Below, in pieces: positions 54,987-64,000 of a stretch of DNA of 64,000 nt. Made by a program: the position numbers and the translations under genes. Under the pieces are notes generated by a model, which saw nothing but the letters and a program-made list of their open reading frames with translations, ran no database searches and was not told the DNA's origin. Origin of the DNA: Aspidapion aeneum (Eukaryota > Arthropoda > Insecta > Coleoptera > Brentidae); contig OY755039.1 of NCBI GenBank assembly GCA_963576565.1, positions 127,952,640-128,016,639 of the forward strand. The letters run 5' to 3'. Position 1 is the first letter of the stretch. Each line of letters starts with the position of its first letter.

Positions 54987-55032
54987 GCTCGAGGATGCGT
55001 TTCGGCCTCATTGTGCCTTATTCAGCCCGAGC
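54987..55032 (-). ncRNA. Degenerate hammerhead-like motif, copy 2
   Basis: Same as 43830-43875; stem I and GGCCGAAACG are kept. Confidence 0.3.
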
Positions 55033-55470
55033 CTAACCATAAAATGAAAGGAGCTGAATTAATGATGTTGGTATCTGAAAAAGAAATATGAAATATACTG
55101 TTTAATGAGCCCGAAACGCCGTGAAACTTTTTAGTTAAAAAAAATTACTTTTAATTTTAATAAAAAACGTTTTTATTTTTAAAGCTTTGAATTTGAAATC
55201 TAAATAAACCATTTTTGAACGTGATAATCTGTGTTCGTATTTTTTTTAAATTGTTTTTAATATTTAAAAAAATACTTAAAATAAATATTTTTTTTTTGTT
55301 TTTTAAATTCTTATAACAAATTAAAAAAAATATTGCTTGCTCCGCTCGTGCTACAAACTTTTCGCCTTTAGATAAGAAGTGCCGCTTTTATAAATAAATA
55401 TTCAATTTTTGACAATTTTGCTAGAGATATTTCCCATATTTGGAGATTAGTCATACTATTTTTTATACTT

Positions 55471-56220
55471 ACCCAGCAAACATGGAGTACAAAAAAGTAG
55501 TTTTTAAGTACTGGCTTTTACTGCTGCCCATAACGACAAAGTACTAAGTAGGAAGTACTTAATTCGTATTGATTTGGAACAACGCCCTGTATCAGGCCAG
55601 CAAGTATATATTTTAGTACAAAAAACACTGTACTTTTAAAGTAATGCATTTTTTTTAAACTTCTTTGTACACAAAAGCATGTACTTTTAAAGCAATGTAT
55701 TTTCTTCGTATTTTTAGTAAATACAAAAAAACTGAATTTTTATACATTTTCTAAAAAAACCTGTACTTTTAAAGCATTGTATTTTATTAATTTTTTTAGT
55801 AGTACAAAGAAACTACTTTTATTGTAAATATTGTAAGGACATTACTTCACTTACGTCTCATATTTACGGAAAGAAATATTTGATCATTATATAAGGATCT
55901 TTAATATTTTCCTTTTCATTTCAGATGAGGATATTTCCATGGATTATGGAACATTCCACTCAATTTAAAAATAAATAAAATCATTCACATTCTTAAGCTT
56001 GACATTTCTTAGTGTACCTGTAAAATGTTGACTAGTGTTTGCCATCTAGTGGCAAGGACGGCAAACATCAACTTGTCAGTTTTTTTTTTCACAGTAAAAT
56101 ATTTTTCACATTTAAAAATTTAATTTATTTAATTTTTGTACTAAAATAAAGTGCTTTAAAAGCAACTGTTTAAAAATTCTTTTAAAATGTTTTTTTGCCA
56201 TTAACGCTGGCTGAACTTGG
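55471..56220. mobile_element. TIR element with ACCCAGCAAACAT end, copy 2, right end lost
   Basis: Copy of 44329-45048. The right TIR is missing; sequence switches at 56221 to the hammerhead-bearing repeat. Confidence 0.7.
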
Positions 56221-56568
56221 TTTCAAACCATCAGTACAATGCCGGTAGGGGTATTTTCCCTCGGAGTAGTTGTTTCTGGTGGTTTCACACAACTTATGCT
56301 CTACACGGAGCTATCGCCTACATTCACCTGAGGATGGCCCAAAAGGTCGAAACCGGTCCGGTCGTGGATTGGCATGGAACATTTGTTCCTGACTATCAGG
56401 ACGTGTTCCAGACGGGGATCACTCGAATCCTCGTGATCGACGTTGGAGAAAGTGAAAACCAAATAGTTTTAACAAGTTCCCAACGAAAGCCTCAAACCAT
56501 CAGTATAATTCAATGCCGGTAGGGGTATTTTCCCTCGGAGTAGTTGTTTCTGGTGGTTTCACACAATG
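56221..56568 (+). repeat. 269-bp repeat unit with a hammerhead-like fold, 1.3 copies
   Basis: TCAAACCATCAGTA...GGTGGTTTCACACAA occurs at 56223-56292 and again at 56492-56566 (six extra bases). The unit length is 269 bp. The unique part between them holds the fold at 56322-56369. The arrangement is that of a partial tandem array of a satellite or a retrozyme-like unit. Confidence 0.8.
56322..56369 (+). ncRNA. Hammerhead-like ribozyme candidate with one extra base
   Basis: Stem I ATTCAC (56322-56327) with GTGGAT (56364-56369, one G-T). Core CTGAGGA (56328-56334). One extra T (56335). Stem II GGCC-CAAAA-GGTC. GAAA (56349-56352). Stem III ACCG-GTC-CGGT. Cleavage C at 56363 in GTC. All hammerhead parts are in order; only the unpaired T between A9 and stem II departs from the consensus. 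Confidence 0.65.
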
Positions 56569-56742
56569 TAAAAAATATTTAAAAACTAAAACGTAAAAAT
56601 AAAAAAAAATTCAAATATTTAGTGTGATACGTCATTTTAAAAGAAATTTTATCCTGAATTAAAAAATCAAATAAAAATAGGGTCATTCCACAAAAATACC
56701 AGCGTTAATCTTTTTAAAACAAAGTTACACTACAAAAGAATA
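56569..56742. other. AT-rich sequence, nothing recognised
   Basis: No gene or repeat seen. Confidence 0.5.
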
Positions 56743-57013
56743 ATTTTTGAAGTGTAAACTTCTTTAGGTGCGTTTAGCAGTTTTTGTGGGTAGCGAATTG
56801 AACTGAGCCGACAGGCTCGGCAATGTAACGCTCATTCGGGTGCAATCGGCTCGAGTCGACTAACTGTGAGAAACATTCAGCTAGCGATATGATGATGTAG
56901 ATGAAGGCCAGTACACAGAAGAGTTCGGTTCGGTCCGCTTTGCAGAATATGTTATGGGCCAGTATAATATTATTAATTTCGCGTTGTTGAAGTTTACACT
57001 TAAGCACACACAA
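56743..57013. repeat. Dispersed MITE-like repeat, copy A (GAAGTGTAAACTTC ends)
   Basis: Begins TTTTTGAAGTGTAAACTTCT and ends GTTGAAGTTTACACTT, inverted ends. The interior GAACTGAGCCG...GGCTCGAGTCGACTAACTGT and GCGATATGATGATG...AGATGAAGGCCAGTA recurs at 62823-63050. No coding. Confidence 0.75.
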
Positions 57014-57831
57014 TTTTTGTTTTTTGATGTTATACTTTTTGCAAATGCATTTAAATAATATATTAAGTTTTAAAAGTCTGCCGAGTGCCGAATTTAAACA
57101 AATATACTACTTATCAAAAAAATTTGTACTGCAATATAAAAACCCATAATAGGTGTACATTTTTTTTTGAAAAGCAGTATAGATGTAGGTAATCCGATTA
57201 CTTTCCACGCTAAAACGAACACATTCGCTTCTGCTTTAAATTAAATTTTTGTGTACCCTAATGAAGCGGCTCTAAAAAATTAAGGATTACTTATACATTT
57301 AAAAAAATTGTTCTGCAAGAATATAGTAAAAACAATCTCAAAACCGCCTTTATTTTTAAAAAAATCAAATATTCATGAACTGTCGCTTCATTCCAACTTC
57401 AATATTTTAAAGACAATTCAGGTGTGTCGTGACGTGACCATAAAAAAAAACAGCCCTTGATGTGACGTCAACAAAGTGGAGAATCGTGGCCCGTCTGTTT
57501 TGATAACCCTGATCTGTTAAAAGACAGGTTTGCATCCGTTTTATTTGGTGGTTTTTGGTACAGCTAAAGATTCAAAATAAAACCGTTTAACCCTTTTTAG
57601 TATTTTTTGTTTGGTTTTTAGTATTACAAAAGCTCCTCATCCTTTCCAACGCATTTTTGTTACCCATTAAACGGTGAGCCCAGTAAACAACCCCAAGTAC
57701 AAAGTTTTACACAAATCGGTTCATAAATAGGAGTCTACCATTTCAGACCCGCCATGCTAGTTTTTTTTTAGTCAAAAATCATAATTGGGACTTAAACACC
57801 GCAAATTTCCAAAGTTGGTAAATATCATTCA
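57014..57831. other. Gene-free stretch
   Basis: No gene or recognised element. Includes GTGTGTCGTGACGTGACC and TGATGTGACGTCAAC near 57420-57470. Confidence 0.5.
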
Positions 57832-57839
57832 TTCTATTC

Positions 57840-58924
57840 CAGTGGCGGCGCGTGGTAAAAAACTTTGGGGGTGCACATCCAAAAAAAAAAAATTGCGGCG
57901 CAGGCGAAATTTTTTTTGAGTGTCACGCCCAACTTTTTGGGCCATGGAGTGGGCCGTCATATCATATAATTTAGAGCAAATAATTAAAAAATAAGTTAGT
58001 TAGATATTAGTTACCTGTTATTATTGTTTTTATAAATAAATAATAAATGTATCATACCTAGTTTCTATCTTTCACAAACACGTCTTGTATTGAAAATGAA
58101 GGCCTTTTTTGAAATAAATTCTTCAATAACCAATTCATTGAACTTTGGAATTTCTTGAATCATTTTTTTCTCAATAGATAACATTGCAAGGGCAGTTAAT
58201 CTATTCTCACCCATTGTGCTCCTAAGGAAAGTTTTAATTCTCTTTAGGGTAGAGAAACAACGTTCTGCTTCTGCGGTTGTCATAGGCATCGTAACCACTG
58301 CCTCTAGCACTGAAAAATCTGTTTGCAAATTGTTTTCAATTAAAAATTTCAATAAGGGGACTGCTCCTGAAACTTCCGCCATTGTCGTAGACTAAATTGT
58401 CGAAATCAAAACAAATCGCCCACCCCGCGCCCGACCGACAATTTCAAGTTGTCCAAGCGCACTAATTACAGGTGCGCGGGAGCTGCTGTACATCTGCAAC
58501 GGAAACCGCGGCCGCGGGGGTCATCACCGGGGTGCGGGCGGCATCGAGGCTAATTTCTGTAGAAGAGCACGGCCGAAGGAAGGCTCAGATTTCATGTACT
58601 GTAAAATTCTATTGGGACGTTTCGTCCTCTCTATCTATATTTCCTAATTAGAATGCGACATAACTTCCACGGTGCAGAGAATTTGGTTCCAGTAACTAAA
58701 AGTAAAGAATGTAACCACAAGAATAGCCATTTATCGCAGGCTGGTTGAACACGAATACAAACACATATGTACCGAGTATTAATTGTAGTTAATATTCCAG
58801 TCTTTAGTGAATTCCTTTTGGGGTAATTATTAATTAAATTAAAGAATGATCAAATTTTAATATTTTTTAAAGTTAAATTTGGAAGTGCACGTGCACATGT
58901 GCACTTATGGAGAAACCGCCACTG
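57840..58924 (-). mobile_element. hAT deletion derivative, TSD TTCTATTC
   Basis: Ends CAGTGGCGGCGCG (57840) and AAACCGCCACTG (ending 58924), inverted, with GTGCAC words inside both ends. Perfect 8-bp duplication TTCTATTC at 57832-57839 and 58925-58932. It carries only a GC-rich leader and the transposase C-terminal end; about 1.1 kb. Confidence 0.95.
58065..58382 (-). pseudogene. hAT transposase C-terminal dimerisation domain
   Basis: 105 codons from ATG at 58382: MTTAEAERCFSTLKRIKTFL, then STMGENRLTALAMLSIEKKM, the hAT C-terminal dimerisation motif of the ZMYM1/DUF4371 type. The N-terminal and catalytic parts are absent, most likely through internal deletion that joined the leader to the 3' end. 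It could yield a short protein with the dimerisation surface; function is unknown. Confidence 0.88.
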
Positions 58925-58932
58925 TTCTATTC

Positions 58933-60091
58933 TGATTCTATTTTCATGGAATCACAGATTACTAACCACAGCATGGAATACTGACGATTGATCTTTCAAA
59001 ATTGACATACCAAAGTCGAATTTATAAGTCCAGTCGCTCATGTAATACACAAAAGCCTAACTTTGAAAGAAGACAGCTGTTCTTATAATTCGAAACTGTC
59101 GGAATAGTACCCGGCACTATTACTACCTGTCTTTATTGCAATAAAAGTTCCAAAACACAAAAAATTTTCTTAAACTTAAATCAAAAATAAAAATTCACCC
59201 CAGTTTTGACAATGCCAAATCATGGCATTGAAAAAGTGTCAACTTCGTTTGAAAGTAGTCTCTTTCAAATTTTATTAAAAGCGTCTACTTTTTTAATCCA
59301 AGCCTTACGTTTGGTTTCAATTGCATCCAATATGACGGAACCATTGTAGCAGTCATTTTTCATTAATGGTTTTAATACGCTTTAGCAGTACAGATATATT
59401 TAAGACGTACGTGCTTAAAAATTTTCTTCATATCTTAAAAATTAAAGAAGATGAATAAAAACCCAAAGAATAACACTGCATTTATCTTCTAGACAAGCAA
59501 AGTCGTTCAGTGTATGTGCATAACTTTAAAAGTCTGTCAATTCAATAACTAATTTTTTTGTAATAGTGCCCTTATTAGGGTATAAGGTTTGAAGTAAGCA
59601 GTCGTGTTTGAAACAGTTTTATTGAATAAAAAAACTAAATAATTTCAGAAGGAAACATGCAACAGCCCATTTCTTTTTTGCGTTTTTCAAAACATATGCA
59701 GTATTCCCAAATGAATTTTTAAACGCATACAAGCAACGCCCTTTAGCTTGTGGTAAGAAAAATTTAGAAATTTGTTTTTTAGTTAAATGGTTTAGTTTAT
59801 TGTGAGAGCTTCAACAAAGCTTATAAGATATCGCAATATGGAGGTAAGAGTAATTGCAGTTATAATTTTTTAAATTTTGTTATCTACTTTTATAAATTTG
59901 TTTCTTTAACGTCATCTAAAAAACTTTTAAACAATTTAATAAGCGCCATGTTTTAAGTATTCTACTTAAATCATCGGTACAAAGTAACTGCTAAAATCAA
60001 GCAAAAATTTGAAGGATTTTTTTAGTGTAAAACTAGGTGAAATGTAGAAAAAGTATTGTTTTTCTATCCAACGCACAAAAGGCTGGAGGAA
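58933..60091. other. Gene-free AT-rich stretch
   Basis: No gene, element end or RNA recognised. Confidence 0.6.
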
Positions 60092-60132
60092 GAAACTTTA
60101 TTTTATTTATTTATTTATTTTATTTATTTATA
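60092..60132. repeat. TTTA microsatellite
   Basis: About nine imperfect TTTA/TTTTA units. Confidence 0.85.
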
Positions 60133-60415
60133 CAAGATATTATTACAAAAAAAAAAGAAATGTGGTGGGAAGACACGATGAATTTTAGACATTTTTTTGT
60201 GTCTCCAACTAGCATTCTTACCTTAGACTAAAAAAAAAAAAGTTACACAGGGTGTTTTAACCTACTATTATTATATAAATTATTAGACATTTTGAACAAA
60301 ATACACAAAAAAAAGTAAAGCATAATATTCTAACAAAAATGTGTTAGTTTTTTGAAAACCACATTATTTCAGACATAATTCGTTGGTAATTATTTTTAAT
60401 CCAAATTTTTATAGT

Positions 60416-60893
60416 TTATCTTTTTGTTGCTTTATTTAACGATTTATTTCTTATGTTTAGTGGCAACAGATTAAGGAGACTAGGATCTGTAAATAAGATA
60501 GTTCGCTGAGTCCCTGAAAAGTTTTGTAAAGAAGTGCAATAGTTTAGCCCAGATACTGCTCTTGTTTGTATATCATGTGAAACAAAGTTTTGATGTATCT
60601 TATAATTTAACGAGAATTGCAAGACTTTCATACAATATAACTGCCTTAAATGTAAAAACTCTATTTCAGAAAATAAAAGCTCTGTAGAATATAATTTAGG
60701 TTTAAACAATAGTTTCTTGAGTACACATTTCTGAGTTATTTTAAGAGGCGATAAGATAGAGTGGCAAGAGGCACCCCAACACAATATCTCATAACATAGT
60801 ACTGATTCAGCCAAAGCTAAATAAACCAACTTTGTTAATTTAAATGGAAGAATATGTCTTAGCTGCGAGAACTTGTAAGTTAATTTTCTTATT
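60416..60893 (-). pseudogene. Jockey/CR1-type LINE reverse transcriptase, C-terminal fragment
   Basis: The minus-strand frame is open from about 60893 (TYKFSQLRHILP). LVYLALAESVLCYEILCWGA, then ITQKCVLKKLLFK, LYSTELLFSEIEFLHLRQLY and HDIQTRAVSGLNYCTSLQNF follow, the usual end of Jockey-clade ORF2. It ends at a stop followed by non-coding sequence. The ATG at 60829 is internal. The catalytic part is absent. Confidence 0.83.
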
Positions 60894-62157
60894 TTTTAAC
60901 ATAATCCACGTGAACGTCTCATTTTAAACTAGGTTGACAACATAATTAGATTCAAGTTAAATAAATTAAAAAAAATGTAGATAAAAAAAAGTAAAACCGG
61001 CTTTTTCGATTTTTTAGGAAAATTTTAGGTTATGTAAAAACTTACCTAATTCTGATACGTCTAAAAAAATGAAAATTCATATTCTTACGTCAAAGGTTAG
61101 TTATTATGCATAGCTATATGCTGCTAAATCCTCGCAACCAAAAAAAAATATAAAACGGTCATTTCCGCGATTTCTAATAAGTCGCATAATGCTTACCCTA
61201 TGTAATTTGCTTCTAACTTTTCTTATTCCTGTAAAATTTTACGTTGGGTTACGACGTGCCAGAATTAGGATGACGTTATGCAAAGTTGAAGTATCAAGAA
61301 TGACAATCTACTCACAGTATTATGACAAAGTCTTCCAAATCAAATTTTGGTTCAACTCGCGTAAGGTACAATATTTTTGAGTTAAATTTACCCATTCAGA
61401 TCCGAGTATAGACGTCAGTGAATTTACCTAAAAGTGTTTGATAGTGATTATTGGTAGCACCATATTTTAAATAACGTTTAACACTATTTTGGGTTAAATT
61501 TTTTTTCAAAATGCAATTATGGCCGGCTAACCTGAGAACATAATATATCACCGTGCGCCGCACAGTGTGCCAGGGAGACTCTAGCACCAGTATTTACTAA
61601 AGGGTCTACAGTGCTAAGTGCTACAATCCTAGGTTTAGAAGTCAACATTTTGGTTGAAGGTTTAACTTATTTTTCCCGTGAATACAATAGTTTTTAATAT
61701 TTATATAAATTGTTCATAAATACCTTGGGATATGGGTAATTTTTTTCGTTGTAACAAAGATATTATTTCCACACAAAGGTTATAAATAAATAAAAATAAT
61801 CAAATATTTTGGTTTAACAATGGTAGCCATATTTAAACCTCCAAATGTCACTAGGAAATGTCGAATAAAAACGGTGTAAGTCAGTGTCAGCTGTCCGCTA
61901 AATTTTACATGTTAATTTTTTAGACAAGTTAGCGACGATTAATCCGATGGTCGATTGTTTTAGTGAATGAGTAATTGAAAAGGGATTCTAATATATCTTG
62001 TGCTTTTTACAGTATTTAAATATTGATACGTATTTAATACGGTAATGCATCTACAGATATAGTTTTAAGTTATTTATGTATTATTGAGCTTTGAATATTT
62101 TTGTATGTAAGTTTATTTGTCAATCATGGATTATTTCTATTGTTTTTCGAACTTTAA
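60894..62157. other. Gene-free AT-rich stretch
   Basis: Nothing recognised; CACAGGGTGTTTTAA (60245) and similar CAGGGTG words at 62610 and 62740 may be ends of old elements. Confidence 0.5.
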
Positions 62158-62176
62158 ACCACCCCTCAGGGGTGGT
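62158..62176. other. Perfect 8-bp hairpin ACCACCCC-TCA-GGGGTGGT
   Basis: Exact inverted repeat with a 3-base loop; could be a terminator-like or transposon-end hairpin. Function unknown. Confidence 0.5.
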
Positions 62177-62413
62177 ACTACAATTTGAGACTATTTTTAA
62201 CGCGAATCCTACGACTGCACGGACTAAGTTTCCAAAAAAATGACATTTGGTTACAAACATTTTTTGTGGTTTTTCTTTATTTTTAAAGTTAATTTGAATT
62301 TATGATATGAAATTCACTGAGAAATGCTTACTATCATATTGCACATTAGGGTGAACCAAATCTTTGCAGTTATTTGACCTGTGAGTATTAAAAAAATACA
62401 CTTAAACCGGTCG

Positions 62414-62437
62414 GTATCAAGTCTATAGACTTGATAC
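62414..62437. other. Perfect 24-bp palindrome centred on CTATAG
   Basis: GTATCAAGTCTA and its exact reverse complement. Flanks AAACCGGTC and AAACCCGGT add similarity. Possible foldback or protein-binding site. Confidence 0.6.
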
Positions 62438-62822
62438 TTAAACCCGGTCTACAATGCTAAGTCTTAAGGTCTTACTAGGTGTAGGTGTTTGACTAATTCG
62501 ATTCTTTTTTGTAAATCAATTAATTTTATAAAAACATTGATAACCAAACAACAATAAAAAGTTAAAAGTAAAAGACCACTGTCAAGCTTTTAAAATATAT
62601 TTATTATACAGGGTATTCACAAAAAGCTCTATATTTAATTTTTTTAAAACTAAATCATAAAATCGATTTAATAATACTACTTTCGCAAAATTCGGAAACG
62701 ATAGGAAATTATATTTAGGAAAATAGAAAAAACATAATACAGGGTGTTCCATAAGTAGGGGAGAGACGTACTATATAATCGCCCTAAGACATTTTGATTT
62801 TTTTCAACAGATAATTTTTAAA

Positions 62823-63050
62823 ATTTTTTGAAGTGTAAACTTCTTTAGGCGCGTTTAGCACTTTTGTGGGTATTAAATTGAACTGAGCCGTCATGCTCGG
62901 CTATGTAACGCTCCGGCGAAGTCGGCTCGAGTCGACTAACTGTGAGAGAAACAGTCAGCGAGCGATATGATGATGCAGATGAAGGCCAGTATTATTAATT
63001 TCGCCTTGTTGAAGTTTACACTTCTGTCGTGTGGTTTTAAGCACACACAA
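62823..63050. repeat. Dispersed MITE-like repeat, copy B
   Basis: Same family as 56743-57013: TTTTTTGAAGTGTAAACTTC start, GTTGAAGTTTACACTTC end, and shared interior blocks, with a 40-50-base deletion before TATTATTAATTTCG. Confidence 0.75.
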
Positions 63051-64000
63051 GTCGAGGTATTCATTAATCAAGAGAAAAAAATATTACGATATTTTTTTAA
63101 AATCTCTAAAAAAATTCAAGAACTACAAAAACTCGGAGGGTCATTTTAGCCCACGGATGAAGGTAATATGATCCCCATAACATTTACTAACTAGGAAATA
63201 TAAAAAATTAATAATTATTAACGATTTCTGTACAATGACTTAATGAGTAGCATTAGTCTAACATCACAATTAAAAAAAAAGCAATATTACAGAAAAGACT
63301 GATCCGATTTTAATAATTAGTTTTGCATTATACGTGGCGGAAATAAGGCTTCCCTGGCAATGTAAAAACAAAAAGGTAAAAGAAAAAACGGGTTTTATTT
63401 GATAGTCAAGCTTAATCTTAACGGCCGTCTTAAATTTTGAAGTGGGGCAACAAAAACACTTCAGTACACAAGCCTGACCAGTTTCCTGCAAAACACACTT
63501 TGTCCCATTAAAATTGTTCAAATAGTTCAAAACTTATAACGAAAAGCAATTTTTTCGTTTTTTTTTGTTGTGCACCCGGTAGACCTTTAAAAATTATTTT
63601 TATACAATGGAGCAGGTGGGAGCAAGATTTTGTCTTGCAGCTAACACTGTAAGATGTTCCTTTAATACATAGTACTAACAGCATACCTAAATTATGCTAA
63701 AATGATAACATATTGCTTAATAAATTTAAAAAATGGTTTTTTACCGTTATTTTTTTACATTACTTAATATAATCTAGAATTTCTTTGGGACACTTAGTTT
63801 TTAGGGTAACATATTTATCATAAAATTTGCCTCACAACTTACCTTTACTGATTTCCTGCATTTTGAATTTTGTGAGAAACTCTTTTCTTAAATACAAACT
63901 GCTTCATTTTGAAAAGAAAAATTCCACAAATAAAACATTTACAAGATGACACTGTCAACAAACTTAAACAAATTACTCTCGACTTTTCCATGGTAACAGC
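63051..64000. other. Gene-free AT-rich stretch
   Basis: No gene or element recognised up to the window edge. Confidence 0.6.

Larger units (their letters stand above)
46346..56220 (+). repeat. 10-kb duplicated block, copy 2
   Basis: Near-identical to 35040-45048. Main differences: a 245-bp element plus 8-bp duplication at 47031, a 400-bp deletion in the LTR at 48350, a 7-bp deletion near 46848, and small indels. It shares the frameshifts and stops of copy 1, so the elements inside were already dead when copied. Confidence 0.95.

Noticed and set aside
56217..56522. 101-codon open frame over the hammerhead repeat
   Set aside because: No family signal; it crosses a duplication breakpoint and a repeat boundary, so the frame is a chance opening.
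61189..63530. Several 60-90 codon frames at the right edge
   Set aside because: Short, AT-rich and without recognisable motifs or neighbours.

Overview
This window is an AT-rich stretch of animal genome with no recognisable host gene. It is a nest of transposable elements piled inside one another. The mix (BEL/Pao, errantivirus-type and other Gypsy LTR elements, RTE- and Jockey-like LINEs, a Penelope-like element, hAT, Transib and mariner-type DNA elements, a tRNA-derived SINE, many MITEs) points to an insect, plausibly a beetle. The species call is inference; no host marker is present.

Layout. 1-1200 is the 3' end of a BEL/Pao element. 1200-7908 is an errantivirus-like Gypsy element with gag remnant, protease-RT-RNase H-integrase, a broken env and one LTR; its 5' LTR is missing. 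7909-13869 is a LINE 3' end split by a 5.5-kb Gypsy element (7987-13445, 210-bp LTRs, target duplication TGTAC). 13870-16718 has no gene. 16731-25635 is an RTE-type LINE with an inverted 5' segment (twin-priming structure, 12-bp target duplication), itself split by a 7.4-kb BEL/Pao element (17156-24545, 467-bp LTRs, duplication AATAC). 25880-27530 is a truncated Penelope-like element with GIY-YIG domain.

28195-39000 holds a MITE, a SINE and a deleted hAT element (29712-38898, 8-bp duplication) whose transposase gene is split by a 7.8-kb long-LTR retrotransposon (1.6-kb LTRs, tRNA-Ser-type primer site, almost no coding). 40201-42869 is a Transib element (RAG1-related transposase). About 10 kb covering part of the long-LTR element, the hAT right half, a mariner-type MITE, Transib and part of another TIR element (35040-45048) is repeated nearly identically at 46346-56220. 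A 245-bp element at 47031 sits in only one copy, so it moved after (or differs from) the duplication. 57840-58924 is a second hAT deletion derivative with a perfect 8-bp duplication, and 60416-60893 a Jockey-type LINE fragment. The rest is AT-rich unassigned sequence.

The most unusual signal is RNA-level. A complete type I hammerhead ribozyme core with matching stems I, II and III sits at 45607-45654, inside a 366-bp element with 23-bp perfect inverted repeats. A second hammerhead-like fold (56322-56369), with one extra base, sits in a 269-bp directly repeated unit that begins exactly where the second copy of the duplication ends. Weaker related motifs occur near 27488 (after the Penelope-like ORF) and at 43830/54987. 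All coordinates of element ends rest on base-by-base reading of termini and target duplications; family names rest on protein motifs recognised by eye, without database searches.
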